A program made the position numbers and the translations under genes. Source: Gonocerus acuteangulatus (taxonomy: Eukaryota; Arthropoda; Insecta; Hemiptera; Coreidae). From it: a stretch of DNA of 64,000 nt. Below, one piece after another: positions 34,209 through 46,956 of this stretch. The DNA is taken from the NCBI GenBank assembly GCA_946811695.1, contig OX328123.1, forward strand, positions 34,514,873 to 34,578,872. Direction: 5' to 3'. Under the pieces are notes generated by a model. The model searched no databases and was not told the origin of the DNA. It saw only the letters and a program-made list of their open reading frames with translations. The first letter of the stretch is position 1. Each line of letters opens with the position of its first letter.

Positions 34209-34450
34209 TTTATTATTCATTGTAAAATTGTCTCAGTTTTACATTAAAGATACTTGGCTTCTGAATAAAACACTATTTTTGGGAAATATTTTTTTGCACC
34301 TTTCCCCTATGCGCAGTACCTGTTGTTCCATGGTACGTCTAACCAACACATATATATCTTCTTATCTACGCAAGAGGTTCATTATAACAAAATTTTAAGG
34401 TGCATGAAACACTTTATGAAAAGTGCGTTACCAGGTCTTGGACAGTAAAG
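34205..34450. repeat. Right arm of the split foldback element
   Basis: It continues 25571-25677 across the retrovirus insertion and matches, in reverse, 24540-24754 and the arms of 39650-40390 (TGGCTTCTGAATAAAACACT, CACCTTTCCCCTATGCGCAG, GCGTTACCAG). Confidence 0.7.
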
Positions 34451-35352
34451 TTCTACAAGAGCTGCATTTGTCACATACATAACATTTACACTGTACAATC
34501 CTGGTCAAAACAAATATTGATTACATCTTTTTGGATTACTATACACGATTTTTTTTAATACAATAGTGGAATGAATGTAAGGATTTATCGCTTACTTATT
34601 GAGGATTTGGACAAACCCATAGTACCTAGATGCTGGTACTAGACCTCGTACAAACCTTCTTCGGCTTTCTAATCCCAAATATTACCTGAGAGATCTTTCC
34701 TTTATCTCAAAAAGACCATTTTCATTCACCGCTATATATTTTTTTTACTATGTAACGAAGTGCATGCAGTACTTTGTACATCAAACCCCTTCTTAAGAAG
34801 CACAATCTGCTCAAATCTGGTTCTTGTTGAAGTATTCTACAAGGGACTAGGGTTCAAACAACGATCCATTCTATTCATAGCCATCCTTTAGGACCATGCC
34901 ACCATTGATATCCTTAGATCATGTAGTGCTTCATCCCCATAAAGGACTCCGCTCGTCTGGGAGATTTAAAATATTTTTTAATAAAGCATAGAGTAACAAT
35001 TCAAGGCCTCTTCAATATTGAAATCTCTACAGTAATCATGGAAAACTCGCAGGAACTAAGTCGTATTCGGATTTTCCATGTAAATCTAATCTCTTGAGCG
35101 ATTTGAAAAGCTAGGAATGGAATTCCTTAATATTTTGTATTTAATAGAATGTATTTAATAGTAGGAGGTGGTCCAATTAAAATTTACTTATGTTTACATC
35201 TTCTTGAAGAAAAACTTTTGAATTTTACTAAAAGCTAGATTATTCTACGTACCACGATTTACGACCGTTCTAGAGGTATTTCACAAAATATAAATATTTT
35301 GTTAAATATCTCCTCTTGACCAAAAGTAGCTACAATTTAATAAATCTTCCCC
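34451..35352. other. Unassigned sequence inside the long inverted repeat
   Basis: No motif recognised, except that 35200-35340 (CACGATTTACGACCGTTCTA, AAATATCTCC) loosely resembles Helentron-like interiors. Confidence 0.4.
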
Positions 35353-36044
35353 CCAATACCCTTGTTCCATACAACTATTTTTTTAAGCTGATATGATATT
35401 TCTTGTTGTTGTTGTGATTATTCCACATTTCTGTTACATTATTTTGAGCTTGTGAGTCTATTTGATATGTCGGTGTCATTCATACTTTAAGTGAAATATA
35501 GAAGAACTATTTTATAACAGTAGCTGTCATTAAAAAACAATTAAATATGCGAAAGGATGTAAAGTGGATAGATCTAGGCGAAAATTACTCACTCCACACC
35601 CTCGAATTCCGATCATTTTAAAGGTAACCTCTACAAGTAACAACAAGTGAAACAAACATGCTCTCTATTTACTTATTTTGTTCTACTGAAAAAATCATTT
35701 TACAGTTAATAGAAATTAAATAAAAACTTAAACCAATTCAAAACTGAAGCAGGACGAAAAACCGTCAGAAAGAACGAAATTTATATTTTCGAATTTTGTG
35801 GCCCGATTTCTCCTAATTGCATAATAATAGTATTTAATGGGAATCTAGTACGAATAAATACGACTATTTCCAACCGTTTTTGGCATATTTTGGAAAATAA
35901 ATGAACATTTAAAAAAATCGCGAAATTCAAAAGAAGATAAACGAATCCTTACTGGAAAGGAACGAATGGATGTCAGTTCCATTTTGTTGTCACTTCTCTT
36001 AAACGGTTAGAGATAATGTCTCTAACCGTTGGCATAATTTATTT
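35353..36044 (-). repeat. Long inverted repeat, right arm
   Basis: It pairs with 24874-25563 in the opposite orientation. It is the more complete arm, holding about 60 bases missing on the left. Confidence 0.85.
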
Positions 36045-36076
36045 CACTACGTCACATTACATATTACAAGAGTCGA

Positions 36077-36128
36077 ACGGCGCTAACGGTCTAGATGTCG
36101 ATGCGCCATAAAAAAAAATTTAAAAAAA
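36077..36128 (+). mobile_element. 5'-truncated SINE tail with 12-bp duplication
   Basis: GGCGCTAACGGTCTAGATGT and the A-rich tail match the last part of 55492-55695. TACAAGAGTCGA is present on both sides (36065-36076 and 36129-36140). Confidence 0.85.
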
Positions 36129-36140
36129 TACAAGAGTCGA

Positions 36141-37349
36141 CTAAACCTTTTGAACGCAGTGTGTGCACTACGGTTTTTTCTCTTGAATTACAGGCGGATT
36201 TTCTCCCGATGGAAGGACGGATGAAACACGCTTAAAGAGTTCAAATTATATTGATTTATCGCAGCCTTTTGAGCGCATATTTGCAGATCTTTCTTTCGTA
36301 AAAGTTTGTAACGTAAGCACTACAACGCAATTGTAAACCAGTAGAAAAATCCTTGTCGAGATATGAGGCCTTGGTGTCTGAGCTGGTAAGAGTTCTCGTT
36401 CATCTATAGAAAAGCCTTTAGCCAACAGGTCATCTACTTTTGGAAGTAGTTCAGCTCAAAGAAAACCCTTAATCTGGTTGTTCGGCGTTAGAGTTTTGCT
36501 CCGATTCGTTTCTAGTTAACGTGGATCGTTAGAATTTCTATCAGCTTGAAGCTAGATTGGAAATGGCAGAGAGAGCATATATCGACCTGTCACATGGAGA
36601 GGAATATATCGTGTTCGCAGTAAACAATCACTGGACATGACAATTCCATTCAGTCCCATCAATAAATCACACGGGCTACCAAATATATTTATATATACAT
36701 ATATATACTCAAATGTATCTCTTCGAGTCGTATATCAGGCCGTCCTTCGCTCTCTGTTTCTTTTATAAAAACATATAAATATTCGGTGTTTAGTTTGCAT
36801 TCCGTACAAAAAAAAAATGGAACAAATTTCATATTATTTATATTTATATTCCATATTTACCAAGAAAGTGTGGCTCAGGAATATTTTTAAACTTTTATGA
36901 GTGGGGACATATTATGTGGGAAGGATAAGCGTAAATTTGGCAAAAAATCGTTCACGGGCAAAATGGAGCGGCCACGAAACTTGGGATATAACATTCCCAT
37001 AACAAAATATTGACCCTGTTCTATAATTAGCCAAATCGGTTTATCATACTTTGAAACTAAACTTATTGACCAATGCCGGCCGAAATTTGTAGTTTATTGG
37101 AAAGAATCTAGGAGTTCAAAGTAAAAATGTAAAGGGAAAGAAATGTTTTAAAAATAAACTAAATCGGTACACAATGAATGGGGGTTCACTCTGATGCCAA
37201 ATTGTTAATTTGTCCATGAGGAAAATTGGGCCAATGAGGAAAATGTGTTGTAGAGTAAAGCAAACTCGGTTCATTAGAAATTGGACTTTACTCTGTTTTA
37301 GATTCAAATTAAACGTGGTCTAGTAACTCCCATACAAAACACTTCGAAA
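36141..37349. other. Unassigned sequence
   Basis: No supported gene. The frame at 37116-37307 on the minus strand lacks motifs. Confidence 0.45.
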
Positions 37350-37847
37350 GAAAATTAATTTAAAAATTCCTTTAGAGAAATGGAATGAATTTTTAAGAAG
37401 TTCATATAATGAATATTCATCTATTACATTCACAGCGCTTGATGTTACTCACCCATTTTTCGATGTAGCTATTGACAAAAACGAATTACCACCAAGCATA
37501 AATATGTGTAAAAATAGCAAATCACCCGGACCGGACGGAATCACTAATGAATTTCTGAAAAACCTCCCAGAAGCAGGACATACGTATATTTTGAATTTAT
37601 TCAACCGAATTATGGAGGGAGAAGTTGTCCCGGCATCTTGGGGAAAAGCAAATTTAACGCTATTGCACAAGAAAGGAGACCCACACGATCCTAACAATTA
37701 TGGACCCCTGTCTTTGTTAAACACAATAACAAAATTCTTTACGAACATAATCAACAATAGAATCACCGACTGGACGGAATTTCGTAATCCACTTGTCGAA
37801 ACACAAAAGAGTGTCATTAAGCTGAGGTCATTTATTATAGAATAAAC
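37350..37847 (+). pseudogene. LINE reverse transcriptase, N-terminal half, fragment
   Basis: The frame is open from about 37350. It has the non-LTR signature KSPGPDGITNEFLKNLPEAG, then LFNRIMEGEVVPASWGKANL and LLHKKGDPHDPNNYGPLSLL, and stops after VETQKSVIK where the family continues into the fingers/palm. The endonuclease and the YADD region are absent here. A related C-terminal half is at 43785-44880. Clade not assigned. Confidence 0.85.
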
Positions 37848-37886
37848 ATCTGTAACTTGACATTATTTTCTTTATTATTTAACTAG

Positions 37887-38702
37887 CTGAATACCCGTGC
37901 TTCGTCACGGCAGATAAGTAGTTATTTTATTGCGTTAAATGATGTATCAGCAAAATTAACACTCCTACTTAATTTTGTGCAGTTTATTATAGCACGGTTC
38001 CCGTCACACTATAAGTTAGTCATCAGTTTATAGGTAATCAAAGTATAATGTTTCTTGACATTGGGATACTCCGCACCAGTATCAAAAACAGATAACGTAT
38101 AGATAACCATTATCTATAGGCTACCAGCGTGGGCGTATATAAGGGGAACTGAGGGATGTGCAGCCACCCCCCCCCCCCCTGAAATTTTGATTTGATGGTA
38201 AAAATGTGTCTTAAAAACCTTAAAAATCAATTAAATAAGATCATTTCTTTTATAAGCACAATTGGTTTGATCCATTCCTTTTTCATTTCAAAGATCATTT
38301 CATTTTAGTTGTAATAGCGTTTTATTTGCCTAAAACTATTCCAAGTTGATAGTATTCCATACCCCAGTAATTCAAGGACTGCCATCATAGTTGAAATTAA
38401 CCTCAATTAAAAATAATACTTTGAAATAGATAATGTACGGTAACAGCTGTTCTTAATCGTCCGAGCAACGCATTCTACCTAGGCTTGCCTGCTCTAACCA
38501 ACTCAAACTTTAAACCCCTCTAAAACTACTTAAAAATTCGAATATCAAAAACTCCTTTCATAGCGAGCGTCTACGTTCTATAGGGAGTGTCCATGCAAAA
38601 TTTCAAATTTTTCTGTCGAGTGGTTTGGGCTGGGCGTTGATAGATCAGTGAGTGAGTCAGAGAGTGAGTGAGTGAGTGAGTGGTATTTGGCAAATATATA
38701 GT
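37887..38702 (+). repeat. Dispersed repeat (TAGCTGAATACCCGTGCTTC family) with nested MITE
   Basis: The head TAGCTGAATACCCGTGCTTC and the tail with (GAGT)n and GGTATTTGGCAAATATAT are shared with 56235-56372 plus 57085-57590. The hAT-type MITE at 38128-38362 interrupts it. Confidence 0.7.
38128..38362. mobile_element. hAT-type MITE, second copy, truncated at one end
   Basis: GTGGGCGTATATAAGGGG, the C run and the interior (TTAAAAATCAATTAAATAAG, CCTAAAACTATTCCAA) match 21430-21687 in reverse. The copy stops at TATTCCATACCCCAG and lacks the other terminal repeat. It sits inside the dispersed repeat 37887-38702. Confidence 0.65.
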
Positions 38703-38855
38703 AGACTAGCTGTTACCCGGTGTGCAATGCTACACCTACTTTATATTAAATATCTGTAGCCGGGCTTACCATGCTACACATGCTTCATATTAAATAGTTG
38801 TAACCCAGCTTCCATGGTACGCCTACTTTATATTATATATTTAAAAAAATGAATG
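38703..38855 (+). repeat. Dispersed repeat, head region repeated three times
   Basis: TAGCTGTTACCCGGTGTGCA, then TGTAGCCGGGCTTACCATGC and TGTAACCCAGCTTCCATGGT are three successive degenerate copies of the head seen at 22902. Confidence 0.65.
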
Positions 38856-39649
38856 ATTATATTATATTGGTCCAAATTATGAGAATATAAAATAATTATT
38901 ATTTTTTAAAAAGTACCCTTATTTTAAAAAGTACCCTTACTTTTAAAATGGTATTACAATTAAATGATTCCAAATAATTTAATTGCAATACCGTTTTAAA
39001 GAAAATCCAAACCAAACTCCCTGTGTTTAATTTTTTTAAAGAAAAAAAAAATATGTGGTCCATAAATAAATATTCATAAAAAATAGCAATACAAATGAGG
39101 CATTTAATTAAGGTTATGATTAGTTATAATTTGTCATAACCTACAACTGAAACTATATTCTTTATTTTCATTGATTTTTTTTTTTAAATGTAATATTTAT
39201 TTATTTTAAGGGCTTCACATCTAAAGCTAAAACCTCAACCTTGCGCAAATATAATATTAATATGCTATATTGTTTACCTGTTCATGTAATAATCCGTAAC
39301 TGAGTTTTTTTTATGAATGAAAAAGTAGGTAAGTCGTGCAGGGTTTATGTTATGTATGCCAAAAGGAAAGTTTTAAAAACATAGTTTGTTGTTTCAAATA
39401 CACTTTCACATATTTTTGTTCACTTTTTTTTCCTTTCTATTAAAGCTTCTGTTTCAAATTTTATGGTTCATGCACTCTTCTATAAGGATAGTCCTTCTAT
39501 CATAGGAAATAGGGGCCTCTAAGAATAAAAACAAATTTAAGATATTTTTCTTGCAGTTATGGACAACAATGAATTAAAGGTATTTGGGAATTTCAATAAC
39601 GACATTGACTTGGCGACAATATTTTTACCAGAATTGCAACCGTATTTAA

Positions 39650-40390
39650 ACATTTAGTCCAAGAGCTGGTAACACACTTTTCAAGTGTTTTATGTGCCTT
39701 GAAATTGTCGTATAGTGGGTCTCTAGTGTAGATAAAAAGTTAAGTATATGGTTGCTGGACATACCTTGAAACACCAGGTACTGCGCATGGTAATCAGTAA
39801 CAAACTATGGGCCAAAAATAGTGTTTTATTCAGAAGCCATAAGTGTTCAATGTAAAATTAAGGCAATTCTATAATGAATAATATATAAGGCAGACACTTT
39901 TAAGTGGGATACATATAAAAAAAAAGAAAAAACCGAAGTGGGTTTTTTGTAATATTAAATGAAGTCTCTTCTTCACACTGCTATTTAAACACCATAATTG
40001 AAAATAATTACAAAAGGGCAGACACTTTTTGTGAGGTTTAGTAATCAGCAAACATGAAAATAAATTCAGCCGATGATAGACTGCAATACACTGCGTCTAA
40101 CCGTAAGAGTGAGTGAGAGCACCAATCATCTGGACAGGACAGTTGTGGCTGTTCTAGAAATAAAGCAACTTGCCTTAATTATACATTAAAGATTGTTGGC
40201 TTCTGAATAAAATACCATTTTAGTGACATATTTTTTTAACACCTTTCCCCTATGTGCAGTACCTGGTGTTCCAAGGTATGTCCAGGCTACACTTATATGC
40301 CTTACCTATCCACGACATGCAATACACCAAAATTCCAAGGTGCATAAAACACTTCATGAAATGTGCGTTACCAGCTCCCCGACTAAATGT
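39650..40390. mobile_element. Foldback element with ~200-bp inverted arms
   Basis: The left arm (ACATTTAGTC, then GAGCTGGTAACACACTTTTC, CACCAGGTACTGCGCA, GTGTTTTATTCAGAAGCC) is repeated in reverse at 40150-40390. Middle sequence includes GGGCAGACACTTTTTGTG twice in opposite senses. It is non-coding. Relatives are the split copy at 24540-34450 and the piece at 52257-52447. Confidence 0.75.
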
Positions 40391-40875
40391 TGACAGTCAG
40401 AGGATATAACTATCTCAGACAAAAGAAAGCATATGTCAGAATATAATGATTAAATTATTATGGATATTAAATTAATAAAAAATTGCATGGAAAATTTAAT
40501 TACTTATTCATTTATTAGATCACCACAATTCACGTGACTTCCTCTTCTTATAAAAATAATATTTTAATACATTAATTTATCTGCAAAAAAAATAGCATGC
40601 ATTAAGAATAACTTTATTAAAAAAAAATTAAAGTGAGGCTGCCCAAATTAATAGGGTTGCTAAACCATACAGCTCTTGTAAAAATAAAATAATGTTTCAA
40701 AACGTGGTGAAAATTAATTCATTTATATACATTCATTTGTATGATTATAAACATTTATGTAATTTATTATGTACATCTATCTATATGCGAATAAAAAAAT
40801 AAGTTAAATATAACAACATTTAATATAATATTTTAATAATATTTGCATATGTATGTGAGAGAATTAATTTAAAGT

Positions 40876-41655
40876 TCATAAATTTAAGTCCTTTACAAAA
40901 TCCCATTTAGAAGTTATTATTTGTTCTGGTTTCCTAACAAAATTTTTACTACCATATAAATTAAAGTTAGAAACATCTGGTTTCTTTCCAAAACAGTTTT
41001 CATAGGGTATTTTATTGTCAATGGTGTTAGCTAAAGAGAGATTTTTCAAATAAGTTGCTACACAGACCATTTCTGGCCAACATTTTTTTCTACAATAGCT
41101 TCTGCCAGTAAACAATGAGATATATTCATAATTGTTCTAGTAAATCACACCATTTAATTCATGAACATATGAGGGACAGGGATTAATTATGATACCCTTT
41201 TTTTTTTGGTAGTCATAATTCATACTATTTAAATATTCCTTACCAATGTCATATCTCACAATACCAATTCTCTTATTTCCTAAGTTTTCAACCTCATTTA
41301 CTTATTGAACAAAGGAATGAAAAACTTCTGTTTTAGGTTTAATAGTTTAAATCCTAGCAATCTTACTATTTATTTGAGTGAGACCGCGACAAAGGGAATT
41401 CATCACTAAACACTTAAATAACAATAAACAATACTGAGCAATTATGAAGAAATTAACATGAGAGCAATCTTACTATAATCATCTATAAATGAAACAAAAT
41501 ATTTTTCACCTTTAAGACTCATAGTTAAAAAAAGGTCTACATCAGTGTAAACAATTCCAAAATACTTTTAGCCTTGTTCATATTGTTATTTACACACTTC
41601 ATCAGTTTCAATAAAAAAGTTAAGTGTTTTTCCACATACTAAAACCCTCTCCATC
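40876..41655 (-). pseudogene. Ty1/copia polyprotein fragment (integrase), decayed
   Basis: On the minus strand, pieces in order are ERVLVCGKTLNFFIETDEVC (near 41590-41655), GEKYFVSFIDDYSKIAL (41462-41510, the integrase core with its first aspartate), and 40876-41115 with CWPEMVCVATYLKNLSLANT, PYENCFGKKPDVSNFNLYG and FVRKPEQ. This is the copia-type integrase C-terminal block. Many stops and frameshifts lie between. No LTRs were recognised. Confidence 0.8.
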
Positions 41656-42195
41656 AAATACCAGTACATATTCATTTATACATTAAACAGAAAAGCGAGT
41701 GAGAGATACCGAATACTATAACCGACATTACAACCTTCCTATACTAAAGAGATAAAAAACTACCTCTCAACAAAAGTATTGAAACTATTAAAGTTCTGAA
41801 TAGAAACATGAACACTTAATTATATTATATTAGTCCAAATTATGATTAGATAAACACAGAACATTTTTATGATATACTTATTTATACGATATTAGTCTAT
41901 ATTCAGGTTAGAGCAGTGTTGCCCTAGGCAATCAAATCAAAATTGATTTAATATGAAGAAAACTGATCTGATATTAAGAAAATTAATCTTAAAAAATATG
42001 ATATTTTATTATATGATATCTTATAAGATATTTGTCCAAACTCTGAGAATATAAACCTACTATTTAGATAAACAAACAAAGGTTTTGTATTGCACTTCTT
42101 CTTAGAAGGAGGGGCAACACTGGAAAGAAAATGCCGATTTCTGACTATAAACTCTTCTGTATATGACAGTTTCGAACTCGTTACTTCCAAACTAT

Positions 42196-42380
42196 GAATC
42201 CTAGAAGATTTTGAGCTAGACTACGAGATTTCCCGGATCAAGACGTATCTATGTGCGAAGTTTGGTCAATATCAGTCAAACTATGTGGATTTGTATAAGG
42301 AACAAACAAACAGAAAAACAGAAAAGCAGAAAAACAGAAAAACAGAAAAACAGACACGTGATTTTTATATATATAGATTT
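42196..42380 (+). repeat. Dispersed repeat, tail region
   Basis: GAGCTAGACTACGAGATTTC, GTTTGGTCAATATCAGTC and GGAACAAACAAACAG followed by several AGAAAAAC units, ending TTTTTATATATATAGAT. Confidence 0.7.
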
Positions 42381-43164
42381 ATTTTTTTTTTACTGTGTGT
42401 GAAATTACACTTATCTTAAGATGTATTTATTTTTCTTATTTTGAATTCAGTAGAAGCCTCATTTTGTTATTATTTATTATTACATGTAAAAGATATAACC
42501 TCGTTTTATTTTGTTTTGTGCAAATTATATTTTTTATTAATGCAATAAGGCTGCAACCGTTGCATATAAGTTGTATAACTTGAGAAATAAAACATATTAT
42601 TATTATTATAATTTATAAATTAACACCGTAAAAGCCAGAGGTACAGACATATACTGCTAGGCTATTTTCATGTAACTGATACCGAAGGGTCTAACTTTTT
42701 TATATTATATTCTTATATTTATATTTTATATTTATATTTATATTTTATATTTATATTTATATTTTATATTTATATTTACAATATGTTTTGTTTTGCAATG
42801 TTTTTCTTTGCTCTTTCATATTATATTTAGATTATTGTTAGAGGGAATTTCTGTAAATTCTATTCTACTAGAATTACATTAGATATAAGATTTACACTAT
42901 ACTAGATACATATTAGGTTAAAAATATGATGCCTCTCAATAAAATATATTGAATATAAAACTGTATATAAAGTGTAAATATTTTGTACATAAAATCTATA
43001 TATTTAAAACAAAATGTAACATATAAGAAAAATGTATGTTATATGCAAAGCATGGGACATGCAGAATAATCTCCCTCTCTACAGGGTTCCTATAGGGAGG
43101 AAATAGAGAAGGGTCTAACTTTCCACAAATAGTGCATACAAACAAATATATACCTATATATAAA

Positions 43165-43500
43165 AAAAAAATCAGTCCAGTAACAGGCCACGAGGGCCCA
43201 GAGGGGCAGATACTATAGAGGTATCTGATTCATGACCATACGGCACACTAGGTAGATAGTGTGGTCAGTACTAGGCTCCGGCCGCCTGATTTTTCCCTTG
43301 GCTGCTTCGACTGCTATAGTCATTAGCACCCAAGGTACCCATTATTAAATTAATTAAAGGCTGGGTTGGCCTAGGGGCGGTCAGGGAGGCCGAATTCAAC
43401 CCATGAGCGAAGAAAAAATCTTTAGTGCTTGCTCGGAATTTGAACTCAGGTCCTCCAACTTACTAGTCTAGTGCTCTACCACTGAGCTAACCTCGCCCCC
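43165..43500 (-). mobile_element. SINE family 3, tRNA-derived, with 13-bp duplication
   Basis: The minus-strand head is tRNA-like: GGTTAGCTCAGTGGTAGAGC is a clear A-box region, and GAGTTCAAATTCC is the B box about 30 bases on. The body contains GGTACCTTGGGTGCTAATGA. ACCTATATATAAA flanks both sides (43152-43164 and 43501-43513). The 336-bp length is more than a tRNA, so this is a SINE and not a tRNA gene. Confidence 0.88.
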
Positions 43501-43784
43501 ACCTATATATAAATAAATATTAAAAAATTAAAATATCCAACAGCATAGGTTTGTACCAGTTTCGCCACACTGTACTAACGTGACCCCATTTTACGGCAAA
43601 TGATTCAGCAGTTTATTCCAAATATAGAATTTCAAAACTATTTTAGGGCTGAATGGTATCCAGTGTCAAGGCCCTCAACAAATAAATACAACTATTTACG
43701 TTTATTTTGTATTTATATACGCTATTATTACAAACTATTCATGAATATGACATATAGAGGTGATCTTTAGAAACAAAGGAGCTA

Positions 43785-44880
43785 GGGGTTTGAGTATAAA
43801 TGGGAATGATGATATTATGGTATTTTTGTACGCTGATGATTAAGTTATTTTGGCAGACTCCCCAGTTGACCTGAAAAAGAAATTAGAAATCTTAGAGGAA
43901 TATAGCAGCTTGAACTCTTTATCGGTTAATATATCAAAATCAAAAATATTGAAATTTCACTAAGACAAATGCAAAAATTACTCCAAATTCTATTATTCTG
44001 GTTAAGAAATTGAGCAAGTCAAGAAGTTTGTTTATCTCGAGTTCTCGTCGTTAGCACTATTTCTAGAGGAAAAATCTTATGCAATTACAAAATTTAAATC
44101 AACAATATCTACTGTTTTCAAATCTTGGTAGGGTCAAAATTTCACGACTGAACGAAAAATTTAGTATACGCAGCTCCAGGATGGTTCAGTTTGGAGGTAT
44201 CTAACATATTTGGAGCAAGCAGAAACTGGGTTTTACAAGAAATTACTTCAACTAATTCCAAGTGCTCCGAACTACATGATTCGACTAGAGGTTGGAGGTG
44301 ACTATGTTTCTGTGGAAATTACAAAAACCGATGCTTTCTTGGGTCTATAAGATTTTATCTTTGCCCAACGATAGATTACTAAAAATGTGTTCTAATCGAC
44401 TATTAGTACTAGACCAAACCACCATGAACAATGTTAAGTTTAATGGGGTATCTCAAGTCAAAAATATATTTCATTCATTGGACTTAATAGATATCTAGTT
44501 AACGCAGGATCCAAATGAATTTAAAGGAAACATATGTAATATCCTAGACGCTTATAAAACTGCTGCACAAAATAGAGATCTCGATAAAATGAGAAATGCC
44601 CAAAATGCATGCTATGGATCTATATAGGCCAATATATAGATTTATTACCCAGTCCACGGAACTTTTTAACATTAAGATTACCTTTTCTAGTTCTCAAAAT
44701 TATTGCACAACTCAGGACTACGAGCAACTTTAATATTAAATTTAGTATTAAAAGCGTTTATTATAGCATTAATCCTCAAGAAATGCGTATCCTGTGTAGA
44801 TCGAATGCCTATGAAGATGTGTATCATATACTGTTGCACTGTCCAATTCACTCGCCTACCATTGAAATACCCAGCAGATA
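43785..44880 (+). pseudogene. LINE reverse transcriptase, C-terminal half, decayed
   Basis: GARGLSINGNDDIMVFLYAD holds the YADD catalytic motif (43829-43840), followed directly by a stop. ILADSPVDLKKKLEILEEYS and later KILSLPNDRLLKMCSNRLL follow in shifting frames. The final open piece 44609-44881 includes ILCRSNAYEDVYHILLHCP, the cysteine-rich C-terminus of many LINEs. It may be the other half of the fragment at 37350-37847, separated by insertions. Confidence 0.75.
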
Positions 44881-44889
44881 ACGCTCAAT

Positions 44890-45851
44890 TCATGAGATCC
44901 TAATGAGAGCCTCAAGATTTCAACATATTTCAATACCTTAAGAATATGTTAAAGCTTAAGGCTTCATTGCTCCGAGAATAGTTCTACTTTGCTTTGTGTT
45001 TTGTTATTGTTTAAATATTCGTATTTTTCCTCTACATTTATAATAATATTTATCTACTTTTAAATATATTATGTAGTATATAAATATAAATAACTAGGCT
45101 ATATACAATATTTTTTATGTATTATGATTGCCACAACAATATTCATTTAAATAAATGTAAATAGGTTAATTTTGTAAATTATATAATTCAAGTTATAAAC
45201 ATTAATAAGATATTGGTGTATGTTAAATAAAAATAAGATTAATGCAAGACCCTTGTAATAATAACATTAGTTATACTAATCACATTATATAAGGCCTACT
45301 CCTCGCTGTAAGCGATAAACAAAATAAATAACTATTCATGAATACAGGATAAACCTCTCACATAATTTATTAAAGCAATTATTTGAAGGATAAACTTTTT
45401 ATTTTTTTCAAAATATGATTTATTTCTAAGACAGTACTACTAAAGAGGAACAGGAGAGGTATATAAAGTGCGAGAAGAGTAGTCCCCCCTCATCGGCCGT
45501 TGATGCACGATGAATGCCGAAGAGAGCCGAATCGTCCCTCGGGACTGTTTGAGGATTGGAAGCACGTAGAGCAGCGATGAACTGGGGTAGTCTAGGTATC
45601 CCTCAAGGTGATTCTCTCAGACCTACTCCACTCTCTTTAATCTACTTACACCCAGATACTTCCTCGCTTTTCTTCTCTTCCGACCATCCACCTTTTCACC
45701 GAGGAAATAAAACTTCTTACAGCTGTCAATTTGATCTTCCACATCTTCTCAGAACCTTCTTCCAACTCTTATTCTTTCCCGAAATCATAAATTAATTTTT
45801 TTTGGCTCATTCACTGAAAAACATAATGTTAAAAGAATTTCATAAGTCGAC

Positions 45852-45924
<73 letters not shown>

Positions 45925-46956
45925 TTATGTAGTGCTGTCCCTTTTTTTTAAGTAAGATGGGATGCTTTTTGAAAGTTCATGGTTCCTTTCTTGAAAAATG
46001 AATCACCAAAAAAATATAAGTATGCATTTGGCATTCAGATCAGCGTTTACCCCGACAAAAGATCGAATTTATTCTCTTGTTGAGTTTAAAATTTACATTA
46101 ACATAATGTTTTATTAATTAAAAAAATATACAAGGTGATTAATACTATGCACAGATTATAATTGGTGATGAATTTCCAACTTCATATTATTACAAAAATT
46201 TGCTTAATTTACTTTTTATACAGATGGTGCCTACGATTCTATGAACTATATATATAAATAAATGTTAGGTTATAATCATCATAACTACATAAAATTAAGT
46301 CTTTACTTTGTAGATTATAATACACGAAAAACGCACATGTCAAAATACATGCCTAAATATATAATATATATGTAATGCACATTCTATGCATGCTTCAAAT
46401 TAGTTAGTTATGCTCAGAAAAGAGTGGTTGGAAAACCGACTTTGAAATTGCAAGTTTGTATTCGTGTTATCTTGGGTGTTGAGCATTCTTTGGAGTATGA
46501 GGCTGCTCTTACCAACAATTACATGACCTTTGTTGCTAATGGTTGGCTCAGTGTCCTATATCTATTATATATTTTTTCTGTAGGTTGTTTAAGTTTTTTG
46601 ATTACACCATTCTTCTTTTTCGTAAAGTTATGTATTTGTTTTATTTGCTACTTTGTCCGTTTCATTGCTGTTTTAGTGGTGGAGTGGATGCGTGCTTTTA
46701 TTTTCGTGTTGTGCTGTTTTGGTTTTGAGCGCTCTGGTTACTTGTTGTATGCGTGTGTTTTGAAGAGTGTGTGATCTTAGTGATAACAACTAGATTGCCT
46801 TTTTTGTCAACAATGTTTGCCTGTGGTACGAGAATTTCTATTGCTTGTATGGCTCTATGAATTGTCTTGCCAAGGATAGAGTTACCTAGTTTTTTGCGTT
46901 CCTGTTGCTCGTTGAAATTAATTGTGTTTGCCACGGAAACGTCATCCGACTACTAG
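44890..46956. other. Unassigned sequence with weak frames
   Basis: Beyond the (TA)n array, frames at 45556-45795 (+), 46424-46774 (+) and 46698-46934 (-) were examined. The first contains GIPQGDSLRP, which recalls a LINE RT block. The last is hydrophilic and non-repetitive. None has enough support to call. Confidence 0.35.
45857..45921. repeat. (TA)n array
   Basis: TA run of about 32 units. Confidence 0.95.

Noticed and set aside
43400..43500. Possible tRNA gene on the minus strand
   Set aside because: The A and B boxes are convincing, but the sequence lacks a proper acceptor stem and is the head of a 336-bp element with target duplications.
45556..45795. Possible LINE RT block (GIPQGDSLRP)
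   Set aside because: Only one short motif matches; no neighbouring RT motif is present in any frame.
46424..46774. 116-residue hydrophobic frame
   Set aside because: Its composition is what T-rich sequence gives by chance; there is no family motif or splice structure.
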